64,000 nucleotides of DNA from Phenylobacterium sp. Root700 (GCF_001429025.1 NZ_LMHT01000001.1:1-64000), one strand, 5' to 3'. Positions 1 through 9,389 are shown, numbered from the stretch's first letter. A program made the numbers and translations. Notes: generated by a model not told the origin, from the letters alone.

Positions 1-48
1 CGGTAACTCGCCCCTACAGCCGGTCACGAGCGCGTCAGACCGCGGTGC

Positions 49-129
49 TCACCGCATGCTTACCGACATGCCCTCGTCAATCGCGGCGATCACACGCTCG
101 CGAAGATCCACTGACAGCGCCTTGCTCAT
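49..129 (-). pseudogene. IS630-type transposase, N-terminal stub
   Basis: Reading leftwards from the ATG at 129 gives 26 codons ending in TGA at 49-51. The first twenty or so residues (start MSKALSVDLRERVI, then AAIDEGMS) match the usual N-terminus of IS630-family transposases. The homology then stops and the frame closes after SVSMR. The rest of the transposase, normally several hundred residues, is absent, so this is a dead remnant marking past insertion-sequence activity at the left edge of the accessory region. Confidence 0.65.
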
Positions 130-219
130 CCATGCCGGCCTCCATCACCAGCACAGAGCTTGAATCACCCATTCGATGATTTGGGAATCCCGCGCGATTC
201 AATCAGGTCGCAGAATGCT

Positions 220-516
220 CTAGAGCTCAGCCCGGATACTACTCATGCCCCGGTCACCCGGCTTATATCCGGGCCGGGGAGCCTGAGAACCCTCATCGAG
301 GATGACAGCTCCGCTGGCATCGTCCGTGTTCATGAGCTTCCAGCCAACCGCCTCTCCGCTTACACTGCCACCCCTGATCTGCCAGACCCGCATGACAAGA
401 TTTCCCTTGGTGGAGATTCCTACGGCGTGAACCTCCACGCACCGACTATATCCGCTGTACTGAAGCTCAAGGACTTTACCTTGGGCCAATGCGTCGCAGG
501 CTGTATCCATCCACAT
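220..516 (-). CDS. Small WYL-like protein
   Basis: A 98-residue protein. The segment ELQYSGYSRCVEVHAVG followed by RVWQIRGGSVSG and GWKL resembles the short stand-alone proteins related to the WYL sensor fold, which carry a tyrosine-rich strand, an E-x-H motif and a GGS loop. WYL domains are often ligand-sensing parts of regulators in defence regions, but this protein has no DNA-binding domain, so its role is unknown. The start at 516 has a strong ribosome site (GAGGGAGG) just upstream. It is followed at a distance by the stop of sbcC on the same strand and is probably a separate unit. Confidence 0.7.
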   Translation of the reverse strand: MWMDTACDALAQGKVLELQYSGYSRCVEVHAVGISTKGNLVMRVWQIRGGSVSGEAVGWKLMNTDDASGAVILDEGSQAPRPGYKPGDRGMSSIRAEL

Positions 517-664
517 GTTCGTTCCTCCCTCTATGGGAGACCATGGCGCAGCTTGTTGGAGAACGCGAATCCGAGGCGGTCAATTAGACAAGCCTGCGCC
601 GCCTCCGCGGCCCGCGAACCGCTCCCGTCAAATCTACTGCCGCATTTCCGGTCATCGCCGCCCC

Positions 665-3600
665 CTAGATCCCGACCCGTTGGCTAATGACGCTGCCCTG
701 CGGCTGGCGGACCACGTCGAAGCCCATGGGAATCTGCTCTTTCACGGCCTCGACGTGGCTTATGACGCCGACCGCGCGATCTTGCCCCACTAGGTCACGC
801 AAAGTGTCGAGGGCGACATCTAGAGTCTCGTCGTCGAGGTGGCCGAACCCCTCATCGATGAAGATCGCGTCGAGTTTGACCCCGCCGGCTTCAGCTTGGA
901 CGACGTCTGAAAGCCCGAGTGCCAGCGACAGAGATGCGAGGAACCCCTCCCCGCCGGATAGCGTATGAGCGTCGCGCTTCTGATCGGTGTGGGCGTCGTA
1001 AACCTCGATATCCAATCCTGCCCTGGCACGGCCGTCGCCCCCCTCATACTTCCGCAACAGCGAGAACCGTGCGCGCGACATGCGCGCAAAGCGCTGGTTG
1101 GCCGCTTCGAGGACAAGGTCGAACGTCGCGGCGATGGCGAAATCGCGCAGGCGCAGGCGATGGGCATTTCGACCGTCGGTTAGCTGGGCCAGCTCACCCA
1201 GGACACGGTACCGCTCAGTGGCGTCAGCAAGTTCGGCGGCCAGGCGGGCAACAAGGGCGTTAGTGATTTGCAGTTGTGACAACCTCATCGTGGTCGTCGT
1301 GAGGAGCTCCTCAGCCTTGGTCAGGATCGCGTCGGCGTCCGCCAGCGCAGCCGAGCTGGCCTGCAGGTCAGGGCGCTCCAGACCAATGATGGCCGCCACT
1401 GCACGATCCTTCCGATCCTGCGCGGCGGCCAAGCCAGCGACGTAATCGGCGATCGTCCCGGTCAGCTCCTCGATATTGGGGATGTCTGCCTTGGCCGCCG
1501 CGTAAGCAGCATCGTCAAGCCCTGCGGTTGCCTTCGCGGCGACGAACGAAGCGCGCTGGGCGTCACGCGCCGTGGTCAACTCCTTCACCCGATCCTCGGC
1601 GTGATTGAGCCCCGAGCGTGCGGCCTGGGCGGCCTCGCTGGCGCGCCGCTCGTTCTCGACCGCCAGTTGGTGCGCATCGGTCAACTGGTCACGGTGATCG
1701 ACCGCCGCCTGTAGGCGAAGGGTGACCGCCGCAGCGTCGCGCAGATCTTCAGGTACATCCGCGAGTGATGCCGCGAGGGCGGCCGCGGCCGACGTCGCGG
1801 TCTTGTCAGCCGCAACGTGCTGATCGCGGGCGGCGGCGAGCGCTGACGTTGTCGAGGCCAGCTGCAGTTTGGCGGTATCGACAGCCGCCTGGACAGCGGC
1901 CATGTCCGGGCCCGCATGCAGCGCTTCGAGTTCTTCTTCCGCGGCGAGGACATTCGCTGAGATCGCGGCGACATCCCACTCGGGCGCCTTCAACGCCGCC
2001 AAGGTCGTGACCGCTTGCGTCCATTCGCCGTCAGCCCTCGCCGCGACCTGTGCGGCCTGGCGTTCGTCTGCATCGGCGGCTTCTCGCGCGCTGCGGGCTT
2101 GTCGCCACGCGGCGTCAAGGCCGAGACCCTCTTCGGCCCCACCGGCTGGCCGAGGGTGCTCCTTCGCCCCACAGACCGGACATGGCGCCCCATCCTCGAG
2201 TTTGGCTGCCAGGTGCGCGGCTTGCGCCGAAGCCAGCGCCTCTTCGGCAGCAGATTCGGCCGTCCTGCAGGCAGCGAGCGCGTCGACCAGACGTTCATGG
2301 TTCGCCAAAGCGGCCGACCTTGCGGCGGCGAACTTGTCGACAGCGCCGGTGGCGCTCGCGAACTGAGCGGCGTGATCCCGCGCCTGCCTTAAGACCTGCA
2401 GAGCCCCATGGACCTGCGAGATCCGTAGCACCGTCTGCTGTCCGCCGATGAGCTCCGCGGTTGCCGCCGCATGCGCGTGCTCAGCGGCGTCATGGCCTTC
2501 CAAAGCCATATCGAGAGCGGCCTTCGCCTCAACAGCGGCATCCGACGAGCTGCGCGCCGCCTCTCGAAGCGGTTCGGCGCCGGCCACACGCTTTTTCAGG
2601 CCTTCGAGCTGGGTCACCGCCGCGATGGCGGCGTCCCGTTCGAGTTGACGCGTAGCGGAGGCCTGCAGGCCTCCGACGGCCTCCGAAAGTATGCGTGCCG
2701 CCTCACTCGCCTGGTCTGCTGCGAGGGTCCTGGCCGTCAGGCCGGCGATTAGATCATTCTCAGCCTCGTTGGCTCGATCATCGGCAGCGACAGAGGCCAC
2801 AGCGCGCCCAGCGGCCATTTTTCGCAGCTTGAGGACGTCAGTCTCGGGCGCGCGCGCAAGGACGCCATTGAGGCCGTCCAGCGCCGCGTCGTGTTCTTTA
2901 AACCGATCCTGGATCTGCTGGGCCGCTTGCAGCATCACACGGGCCGTGTCCCGGACCGCGCGCGCAGCGTCGCGGCCCGCCGTCTGGTCGCCGGCATCGG
3001 CCATCAGGGTTTCGATCAGCGCCGTCAGCGCATCGGTGTCGGACACGGCATGGGCCTGCAGGTGTCCGTTGATCGCCGACCTGCCCGACTCAACTTCCTC
3101 ACGCAGTACAGAGGCTTCGGCCTTCAGCCGTTCAACAAAGCGTTCGTAGAGGGAGACGTCGAACAACCCCCGCAGCACAGCAGAGCGCTGGTCGCTGGTC
3201 GCCGTCAACAGCTGGCGGAATTGTCCCTGAGGTAACAGCACCACCTGACGAAACTGGGCGGCGCTATAGTTCAAGATCGACCGCATTCGATCGGCCACGA
3301 CCTCGACCTTGCGTTCCTCCATCACGACGCCGGGGTTTTCGACGTCGATGTCATCGACCTCAATGTCGGTCGCGTCGTACAGGGCGGCCCAGTGCTGGCG
3401 CTCGACAAGGGCATCGCCCCGTTTGCCTCGGACCGTCTGACGCGGCCGCCGCACGACATGATATCGCTTGGCGCCAACCTCGAAGATCAGGCTCACCTCG
3501 GTCTCAATATCGGGCGTGGCATGGTGCGAACGCAGGTCATCGCCCTGGCGCTCATGGCCCGAAGATTCTCCGAATAGGGAGAAGCAAACACCGTCAAGGA

Positions 3601-3730
3601 TGGATGTCTTGCCCGCGCCGGTCGGCCCGTAGATCCCGAACAATCGAGCGCCTAACGCGGACCGGAAATCGACAGTTTGCGTGTCAGGGAACGGTCCAAA
3701 AGCCGTCAGGCTCATTTTGATCGGGCGCAT
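665..3730 (-). CDS. sbcC: SbcC, ATPase subunit of the SbcCD nuclease
   Basis: SbcC is the SMC/Rad50-like ATPase that works with SbcD to cut hairpins and blocked DNA ends. The protein is 1,021 residues from the chosen start, a usual SbcC length. It has a Walker A motif GPTGAGKTS at about residue 35, long alanine-rich coiled coils, a zinc-hook CPVC at about 517-520, a signature LSGGEGF and a Walker B ending FIDEGFGHLDD near the C-terminus. The ATG at 3730 lies one base after the sbcD stop (TGAcATG) and uses the GAGGAGG inside the end of sbcD, so the two are translationally coupled. An in-frame upstream start at 3745 is less likely. Confidence 0.95.
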   Translation of the reverse strand: MRPIKMSLTAFGPFPDTQTVDFRSALGARLFGIYGPTGAGKTSILDGVCFSLFGESSGHERQGDDLRSHHATPDIETEVSLIFEVGAKRYHVVRRPRQTVRGKRGDALVERQHWAALYDATDIEVDDIDVENPGVVMEERKVEVVADRMRSILNYSAAQFRQVVLLPQGQFRQLLTATSDQRSAVLRGLFDVSLYERFVERLKAEASVLREEVESGRSAINGHLQAHAVSDTDALTALIETLMADAGDQTAGRDAARAVRDTARVMLQAAQQIQDRFKEHDAALDGLNGVLARAPETDVLKLRKMAAGRAVASVAADDRANEAENDLIAGLTARTLAADQASEAARILSEAVGGLQASATRQLERDAAIAAVTQLEGLKKRVAGAEPLREAARSSSDAAVEAKAALDMALEGHDAAEHAHAAATAELIGGQQTVLRISQVHGALQVLRQARDHAAQFASATGAVDKFAAARSAALANHERLVDALAACRTAESAAEEALASAQAAHLAAKLEDGAPCPVCGAKEHPRPAGGAEEGLGLDAAWRQARSAREAADADERQAAQVAARADGEWTQAVTTLAALKAPEWDVAAISANVLAAEEELEALHAGPDMAAVQAAVDTAKLQLASTTSALAAARDQHVAADKTATSAAAALAASLADVPEDLRDAAAVTLRLQAAVDHRDQLTDAHQLAVENERRASEAAQAARSGLNHAEDRVKELTTARDAQRASFVAAKATAGLDDAAYAAAKADIPNIEELTGTIADYVAGLAAAQDRKDRAVAAIIGLERPDLQASSAALADADAILTKAEELLTTTTMRLSQLQITNALVARLAAELADATERYRVLGELAQLTDGRNAHRLRLRDFAIAATFDLVLEAANQRFARMSRARFSLLRKYEGGDGRARAGLDIEVYDAHTDQKRDAHTLSGGEGFLASLSLALGLSDVVQAEAGGVKLDAIFIDEGFGHLDDETLDVALDTLRDLVGQDRAVGVISHVEAVKEQIPMGFDVVRQPQGSVISQRVGI

Positions 3731-3731
3731 G

Positions 3732-4883
3732 TCAGACCTCCTCACTCTGGAGGTCGGTCAGCGCTTCATAGATCATGCCGGTCTCGACGTTATCTGGCCC
3801 CCTCCCGCGCACCGCAGCGAGAAAGCTGGCCACCAGCTTCACCGGGTCCTGCCGATCAGCTGCGACGGCGGCGGCGCCCGGGCCGACAGCGGCGAGCCTA
3901 TTCAGGCGTTCCAGTTGCAGCACATGGGGGTAGACCGCCCGCAACTGGCCGATTGCATCGATAAGTGCGCCTTCGTCGGTCAACACCGCCTTGATCAGAG
4001 CGCCCGCACCGAGCCCGTCAGGCGCGCGACCCGCCGCGACCAAGTCCGCCAACTTTCCCGTCACGACCCGCAGCGGACGGGGACTGACAAGCGGAAGCTC
4101 GGCCACCCGAGCGACGCCGCCGGCGTCGAGCTCTACCAGGCTCAGGCTTTTCACCTCATCAGCCTCGTCGAAGCCGAAGCCCATCCAGGAGCCGCTGTAT
4201 CGGATGTGGGAGGCACCGGCCTCCTGCGCGCGATGCAGATGCCCCAGGGCGACGTAGGCCGCGCCGTCAAACATTGCTGACGGCACCGTCTCGATACCGC
4301 CCACCTGAGCCAAAGGCCGCTCGGTCTCTGTGATCCGTCCTCCTTCAACAAAGGCGTGGGCTGTGACAACCCAACGCGCACCCGGCGGAACATGCTGGCG
4401 GGCTTGCGCCAGTTGGGCGGAAAGGGCGTGGGCGGGACTGGCGATGCCGACATCTTCGAACGCCTCCCTCGCCGCGAAGATCTCGCAGTAGGGCAAGGCT
4501 GAGAACGCTACTGAGCCGTGCTCGTCGCTCAGGACCAAGGCGTGGGGGCGGTCTCGCAGAGGACCCCTGATCAAGACCCGTCGCGGGTCCTGCAAGGCCG
4601 AGTTGAAGCTAACGCGGTCGGGAGCGTCGTGATTACCCGCGATCGCCACGATCGCCGCGCCGGTCTCGGCATAAACGCGGGCCAGGAAATCGTTGAAGAG
4701 CTGAACCGCTTCTTTGCGCGGCACCGCTCGGTCGAAGAGGTCGCCCGCAATGATCAGCACGTCGACACGATGTTCGACAATTGCCGCAAGGACCTGATCG
4801 AGAAGTTCGGCTTGGTCGTCGAGGAGGCTCTCCTGCGCCAGCGTCCTGCCCAGATGCCAATCTGATGTGTGCAAGATCCGCAT
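3732..4883 (-). CDS. sbcD: SbcD, nuclease subunit of SbcCD
   Basis: SbcD is the Mre11-type metallophosphoesterase nuclease that pairs with SbcC. The N-terminus MRILHTSDWHLGR carries the first metal-binding motif, followed by IIAGDLFDRAVP, IAGNHDAPDRV and GHLHRAQ, in the order expected of the family. From the ATG at 4883 it has 383 residues. AGGAG lies ten bases upstream of that ATG, whereas a TTG three codons earlier is almost on top of the ribosome site and is rejected. It is cotranscribed with sbcC. The AAA ATPase gene upstream ends 73 bases before it on the same strand and may share the transcript. Confidence 0.95.
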   Translation of the reverse strand: MRILHTSDWHLGRTLAQESLLDDQAELLDQVLAAIVEHRVDVLIIAGDLFDRAVPRKEAVQLFNDFLARVYAETGAAIVAIAGNHDAPDRVSFNSALQDPRRVLIRGPLRDRPHALVLSDEHGSVAFSALPYCEIFAAREAFEDVGIASPAHALSAQLAQARQHVPPGARWVVTAHAFVEGGRITETERPLAQVGGIETVPSAMFDGAAYVALGHLHRAQEAGASHIRYSGSWMGFGFDEADEVKSLSLVELDAGGVARVAELPLVSPRPLRVVTGKLADLVAAGRAPDGLGAGALIKAVLTDEGALIDAIGQLRAVYPHVLQLERLNRLAAVGPGAAAVAADRQDPVKLVASFLAAVRGRGPDNVETGMIYEALTDLQSEEV

Positions 4884-4956
4884 CTCGGCCAATCTCCTGT
4901 CTCGCAGGAAAACAAACAGGCGGTCGTCAGGAGAACCAAAGACCGCGTTTCATATC

Positions 4957-7269
4957 TTAAATTTGAGCGGGCTGGTGCGCTGGCGGGGCAACAACCGGCT
5001 TCCAGATTTTGCGAATAATATCCGCGTGTTCTTTGTCCGCGACCCTGATCATATCTAGGAGCGCCGTATTCATTTCTCGTACCTCCTCAATTGTCATGGG
5101 CGAAAGACCCATCAAATCATCGAGATTGTCCGAGTGAGATTCGACCTGGATCAGGCGCTCCAGGGCAATGATCCGCACCGTATCTAGCTGGGGATAGTCC
5201 TCGCAGATTTTGGTCAGCTTTTGCGCGAACGACCGAGTGTCCGGCACTTTGAAGGCCAGGAATACGTCGAGTACCCGGCGCATTGTGTTCGGCATCATGA
5301 ACTGGTGCGGCGAATGGGCAGTGCCTGTGGCCTCGAACTCCAGAAGTTTGCTGCACAGGAACTGGTACTCAGAATCGTATTCCCGCAATAGCGCCGACAT
5401 CGGGACGAGCTTGGACGACCGCAAGGTGCTGCCCTCGGCCACGGTCACGTCGAGGAACAGCAATGCGGCGTCTTTCTTCCAGCGGCGCCAGGCCTTTTTG
5501 AACTCGTTCATGCACTGCCAATTATGGGTCAGTACTATTAGCTGGCCGGCCCCCCTCAAGCGCAACAGCAGCAGAGTGCAGGCGTAGTTCAGCGCCTTGC
5601 TGTCGAGGCTGGAGATCGGATCGTCGATAACGATGATAAGGTCTTTGAGCGCCCGGCCATCCCCACCGAGCGTCGTCAGGAAATAGCAAAGTGCTATGGC
5701 GGTTTTCTCACCCTCGCTGGGCTGACCTTTGACCAGCTTGCCATGGCGGTGAAGCTCATATCCCTCCTTGGAGGCAACCACTGCAAGCTCACCATGGCCG
5801 AGGTAATTGTGAATAAGCTTGGTGATCGTTTCTGCCGCAGGGCCATGGGTCCGCACCTTAGCCCGGAGCGCCTCGATCTTGGTGTCGAGATCGGCCAGCC
5901 CTTTGTCTCGCGCCTCGAGAGCCTTGCTGGCTTCCTCGGCAGCACCTCGGGCTGCGGCAAAGGCAGCCTGCCCTTCGGCAAGCCAATGCTTCCGAAGGTC
6001 TTCCTTGGCCTTGGTCTGCCTGTCGTTAAAGTTCAGCGACGCCGTGTTGTGATCGGCGATCACGGCGTTCACGGCGTTCACGGCTGCATCTAGTGCCTCC
6101 ACAATGGTGCCAACTCCCATCGTATTTGGCAAAGTGTGCTGGACGGACTGCGTCGGTGTCGTTTGCCGGTTAGCAAGTGTTTGCTGCGCCAGCATTACCA
6201 GCTTCGCCGCTCCGTCCGCCGCATGGCTGAGGGCTGTCAGGGCTTCTGTGTAGGCGGCCTGAAGTGACGGGTCGAGTTCAACGGCCTTTGGCCACATATC
6301 AGGACTGAGGACAGGTAACTCCGCAACATCGAGCGCTCCTTTCTTTGCAACCTCTAGGTCTGAAAGCAGCTTGGCTATCTTGTCGTCGAGCGCAGTCGCG
6401 AGCAGCGCCTTCCGTTCGGCAGTGAAGGCACTTCCGCAGAGGAGGCAGGACTTCAGGTCATGGTCCGCATGGTAGTCGTGGCCGTCCTTCAGCCAGGCGA
6501 CCATCGAGGGGTGATTTTGGATCTCTTCAAGCATGGTCGCGCCGATGCTCATTTCCGCGAAACCGCGTGCGCTACCCACCAGTCCTGCGATCCGAAATGA
6601 CTCCGCCGCGAGCAGCGGGACTTCTGGCAAGGGCGCGTTCAAGCGCGCGACCTCTTCTAGAGCGCTCAAGGCTTCGGGTGACAGGATATCCGTCGCTTCG
6701 TAAGCTACTTGTTCGTAATCCGCCTTGAGGTGATTGGCCTCATACTTGCGGCTCTGCATATTGAGGGACTGGTAGAGGACTTTGGCCCTGTCCCGGCAAT
6801 GGTTGCCGAACGCCGTGGCCAATGTCTTGGCAACCTTTTCCTCCGTCACCCTAGACTGCTTTTGCCCCGGAACCGTTGCCTCGGCAGCTTTCAATTCCGC
6901 CGCTGAATCCGCCTGCTCCTGGCTGATATAGAAGATTGATGCCGCCCGGCCCGTTGACCATTGCAGGTTCTCTGCGACGAAATCGGCGTTGAAGACGCAA
7001 ACCCGGGTTTCGAGGCCGGCGAGATTGTCCGGTGCGCCATAAGTTTTTCCGTCGCTCATCTCGAATTCGAAGCTGCAGTCCTCCGGGAGTTCGCGGTGCG
7101 CCTTGCCGGTCTGTAGGCAGCCGAAAATCCTGGACAGGGTGCTTTTGCCAGACCCGTTGAAGCCGTAGGCGAGGTTGACCTTGTCGAATTCAGGCCCCGC
7201 GTCCTTCGCAGTTTTGTTGGCAAGGATGCCCGCGCTCTTAAGCGCGCGGATCTTTTTTATGACCGTCAT
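4957..7269 (-). CDS. AAA_13 ATPase with PrrC/RloC-like features
   Basis: A 770-residue ABC-type ATPase of the AAA_13 class, which includes the anticodon nucleases PrrC and RloC. Walker A is at residues 36-43 (GFNGSGKS), a CxxC pair at 275-278 (CLLC) sits between helical segments like a small zinc hook, the signature PSEGEK is at 517-522 and Walker B VIDDP at about 547-551. The C-terminal 150 residues contain R664-x3-D668 and H712. PrrC/RloC use an R-x3-E...H triad, so an aspartate replaces the expected glutamate. A strong ribosome site (GGAGGGAAA) precedes the ATG. Whether it cuts tRNA cannot be told from sequence. The neighbours sbcDC and a nucleotidyltransferase-HEPN gene suggest a defence or stress role. 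Confidence 0.8.
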   Translation of the reverse strand: MTVIKKIRALKSAGILANKTAKDAGPEFDKVNLAYGFNGSGKSTLSRIFGCLQTGKAHRELPEDCSFEFEMSDGKTYGAPDNLAGLETRVCVFNADFVAENLQWSTGRAASIFYISQEQADSAAELKAAEATVPGQKQSRVTEEKVAKTLATAFGNHCRDRAKVLYQSLNMQSRKYEANHLKADYEQVAYEATDILSPEALSALEEVARLNAPLPEVPLLAAESFRIAGLVGSARGFAEMSIGATMLEEIQNHPSMVAWLKDGHDYHADHDLKSCLLCGSAFTAERKALLATALDDKIAKLLSDLEVAKKGALDVAELPVLSPDMWPKAVELDPSLQAAYTEALTALSHAADGAAKLVMLAQQTLANRQTTPTQSVQHTLPNTMGVGTIVEALDAAVNAVNAVIADHNTASLNFNDRQTKAKEDLRKHWLAEGQAAFAAARGAAEEASKALEARDKGLADLDTKIEALRAKVRTHGPAAETITKLIHNYLGHGELAVVASKEGYELHRHGKLVKGQPSEGEKTAIALCYFLTTLGGDGRALKDLIIVIDDPISSLDSKALNYACTLLLLRLRGAGQLIVLTHNWQCMNEFKKAWRRWKKDAALLFLDVTVAEGSTLRSSKLVPMSALLREYDSEYQFLCSKLLEFEATGTAHSPHQFMMPNTMRRVLDVFLAFKVPDTRSFAQKLTKICEDYPQLDTVRIIALERLIQVESHSDNLDDLMGLSPMTIEEVREMNTALLDMIRVADKEHADIIRKIWKPVVAPPAHQPAQI

Positions 7270-7566
7270 TTTCCCTCCGTGGGGATGGTCAGACGTAGCT
7301 TTTGATCGACCGACGTCCCCAGAAGAAGCTTAACAGCACTCGCGCCGGTAGAAAGGGTCATGCGTGCACTTGTTAGAGCCATGGACAACGGGGTTCCTCC
7401 GCTGACGGCTCGCCGTCAAAAGTCGATTTACCCGGCGCAAGGTCACGGTCCAGAAGCAGATGTTCCAAACTTCGCCTATGAGCCCGGCCACGACATGGCG
7501 ACCGGCCTAGCTGTTACCGCCGAAGAGTGGACCTCCGGAATGACGGCTTAGAGCCCAAAGAGGAGT

Positions 7567-8478
7567 TTAGGGTGCCGATCGCAGCACGGCCAACCGCTCT
7601 TCACATATGGCCTTCACCAGGTCGTGCAGAACGCTAATGCGCTCACTCAGCCAGGCGAGTTCTTCCGAGCTGATCTTGTAGTGAGGCGAATATCGCGCAT
7701 CGACATATGCCCGCCGCAACAGCTCGAAAGACCGTTGCTCGAACTTCGATTCACGCGGCCAAGCTGCGGTGAGCCGCATGTCGAGTTGCTCCCCCTGAGA
7801 ACGTAAGAAGTTGAGACGATGGGACTTGGGGCTGTAGAGCGTCAGCACCAACAACAACGAGGCATACAGGCGCTCGGTGGCTTGGTGAAGATCGAAAGCC
7901 GCATACTTAGGTTCGTTGTCCGCGATGCTGTTTTGAGCACGCTGAACTGCATATTTCGCACTCGAAAGCCCTTCGTCGAAATATCCCTGCGCCTCAGCCA
8001 ATGCTTCAGCCGGTTCCAGAACCTTAGGTCTCTCAAACAGATGGCCGGGAGCCTCATAGAGCGCGATCCCATCCTTGAGGATATCGGTGAAGAAGTACCG
8101 TCCTTGCCGCAGGCGCTTGTTCACGTCAGCCAGGCTGTGGACGATGAAATTGGCAGGGGCCGTGATCCGGTGGGCGAAAGCATACTCGCGCAGCAGATGG
8201 TCGTCGGCTTTGGCCCAGAACTCCAGAACGTCGGTGAGCTTCTCGTCGTTGACCACCACCAGCAGATCGTAATCGGAGACGTAGCCGCCTACCGGATCGT
8301 TCACCCAGTCGCCCCGGGCGTAGGAGCCGAACAGGACCACCTTGAGGATTTGACCCTGGCGCTTGTGGGTCGAGGTCCCCGCCGCGATGGCCGCCTCGAA
8401 CTCAGCGAACAGGATCTCCACCACACGGGCTAACTCCCGGCGCTTGGCGTCTGGCAAATGATCCAGGCTCGTCTTCAT
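7567..8478 (-). CDS. Nucleotidyltransferase-HEPN fusion protein
   Basis: A 303-residue protein with two domains. The N-terminal part is a minimal nucleotidyltransferase with the hallmark GSYARG at 51-56 and the metal-binding DYD at 69-71. The C-terminal part (about 160-300) is a HEPN helical domain ending in RYSPHY (262-267). Separate MNT and HEPN proteins often form toxin-antitoxin pairs in which the MNT modifies the HEPN RNase, but one-chain versions are also widespread and their role is less clear. A short AGGGA precedes the ATG. The upstream AAA ATPase gene lies on the same strand about 300 bases further on. Confidence 0.85.
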   Translation of the reverse strand: MKTSLDHLPDAKRRELARVVEILFAEFEAAIAAGTSTHKRQGQILKVVLFGSYARGDWVNDPVGGYVSDYDLLVVVNDEKLTDVLEFWAKADDHLLREYAFAHRITAPANFIVHSLADVNKRLRQGRYFFTDILKDGIALYEAPGHLFERPKVLEPAEALAEAQGYFDEGLSSAKYAVQRAQNSIADNEPKYAAFDLHQATERLYASLLLVLTLYSPKSHRLNFLRSQGEQLDMRLTAAWPRESKFEQRSFELLRRAYVDARYSPHYKISSEELAWLSERISVLHDLVKAICEERLAVLRSAP

Positions 8479-8507
8479 GTCCCTATTTCCCGCGAACTAG
8501 CTACGGT

Positions 8508-8720
8508 TGCAAGCCGGACGCACCCACTCGCGAAGGCCTGCCCGAGCCTCCGCCAAGCGGCGCATCCAGCCGGGTCCTGAAACTTGTCCGTGCTAGATCG
8601 CCTCCGCGAAGGTTCGAGGCCGTTTCACCGCTTTTCGCGCGGCCGCGGTTGCGACGGGGCCAAGGACACCAGGCGAATCTCATGCAGCTGATTTCAGCGG
8701 GGTTCGAAAGCCGTGCCCCA
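8508..8720. repeat. Imperfect direct repeat, left copy
   Basis: Two blocks of this non-coding stretch recur in the same order and orientation at 9240-9389. Block one (8509-8545) matches 9240-9276 at 30 of 37 positions, starting with an identical 13-base run GCAAGCCGGACGC. Block two (8690-8719) matches 9360-9389 at 23 of 30. The spacing between blocks differs (181 against 120 bases). The pair flanks the small membrane protein gene at 8733-9023. Confidence 0.6.
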
Positions 8721-8732
8721 AATGTGGCCAGT

Positions 8733-9023
8733 TCACCGCACGCTGGTAACGGCTTCCGCGCCGTAGCTCAGCTCCGCGACCCGGTCAGGGTCGGGCGTCC
8801 ACAAGAGCCCGCCGGCGGCCTGCATATCGGCCAGCGCCTTCCGCTCGAGATGGCGGCGAAGGACTCCCAGCGCAGCCGCGACCTGTTCCTCGTCCGACGG
8901 CGGCGTCTGGACCTTCGTATGAACGCCGAGCCGAATGCCGATCAGCAGGGCAATAACCCCGACCGTAAGCAGACCGACGACGTAGCCGAGGGCAGCGGGG
9001 GAGATGAACTCAAGGCCTGCCAT
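8733..9023 (-). CDS. Small single-span membrane protein
   Basis: A 96-residue protein that I do not recognise. It begins MAGLEFISPAAL and has one strongly hydrophobic segment at about residues 12-33. A soluble tail follows, predicted to be mostly helical (DEEQVAAALGVLRRHLE). The start has a clear ribosome site (CAGGAGAG) seven bases upstream, and codon use is typical of the genome, which supports a real gene. It sits alone between two copies of an imperfect direct repeat and next to a tRNA-Gly fragment, so it may belong to the mobile segment. Confidence 0.7.
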   Translation of the reverse strand: MAGLEFISPAALGYVVGLLTVGVIALLIGIRLGVHTKVQTPPSDEEQVAAALGVLRRHLERKALADMQAAGGLLWTPDPDRVAELSYGAEAVTSVR

Positions 9024-9239
9024 GGCGACTCTCCTGATGATGTCCTTCTAAACTTAGGGCGGCGTGAGCCTGGAACAACGATCGTGTGTGACGAGGAACG
9101 ACTCACGACCAAGCGCAGAACCTCGCGAACATTCCTGCCCTCCCCCCTCGCCCAGGCGGTGTTGGGAGACTGATCGCAGATCGGGGGCGTTTCGCCCGGG
9201 CGGTTCAAACGGAGGAGCGGCTCAGCCGGCCGCCACGTG

Positions 9240-9389
9240 CAAGCCGGACGCGCTCGCTCGCAAGGGTTTGCCCGACCCATCTGGAGGAAAGGTTGTTTCA
9301 CCGCTCTTCACCCAGCTGCAGCCGCCTTGGGCTGAGGCGCCAAGCGATTCTCGCGGCGCGATTTCGGAGACGTTCAAAAGCGGCGCCCC
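9240..9389. repeat. Imperfect direct repeat, right copy
   Basis: This is the partner of the repeat at 8508-8720, with the same two blocks (9240-9276 and 9360-9389) in the same orientation. It runs to within about 50 bases of the tRNA-Gly fragment. Sequence identity is about 80 percent in the conserved blocks and poor between them, so the duplication is old. Confidence 0.6.

Noticed and set aside
7360-7551. A 63-codon plus-strand frame between the AAA ATPase and MNT-HEPN genes
   Set aside because: No ribosome site, no motif and opposite strand to its neighbours. The 297-base gap is more likely promoter and non-coding DNA.
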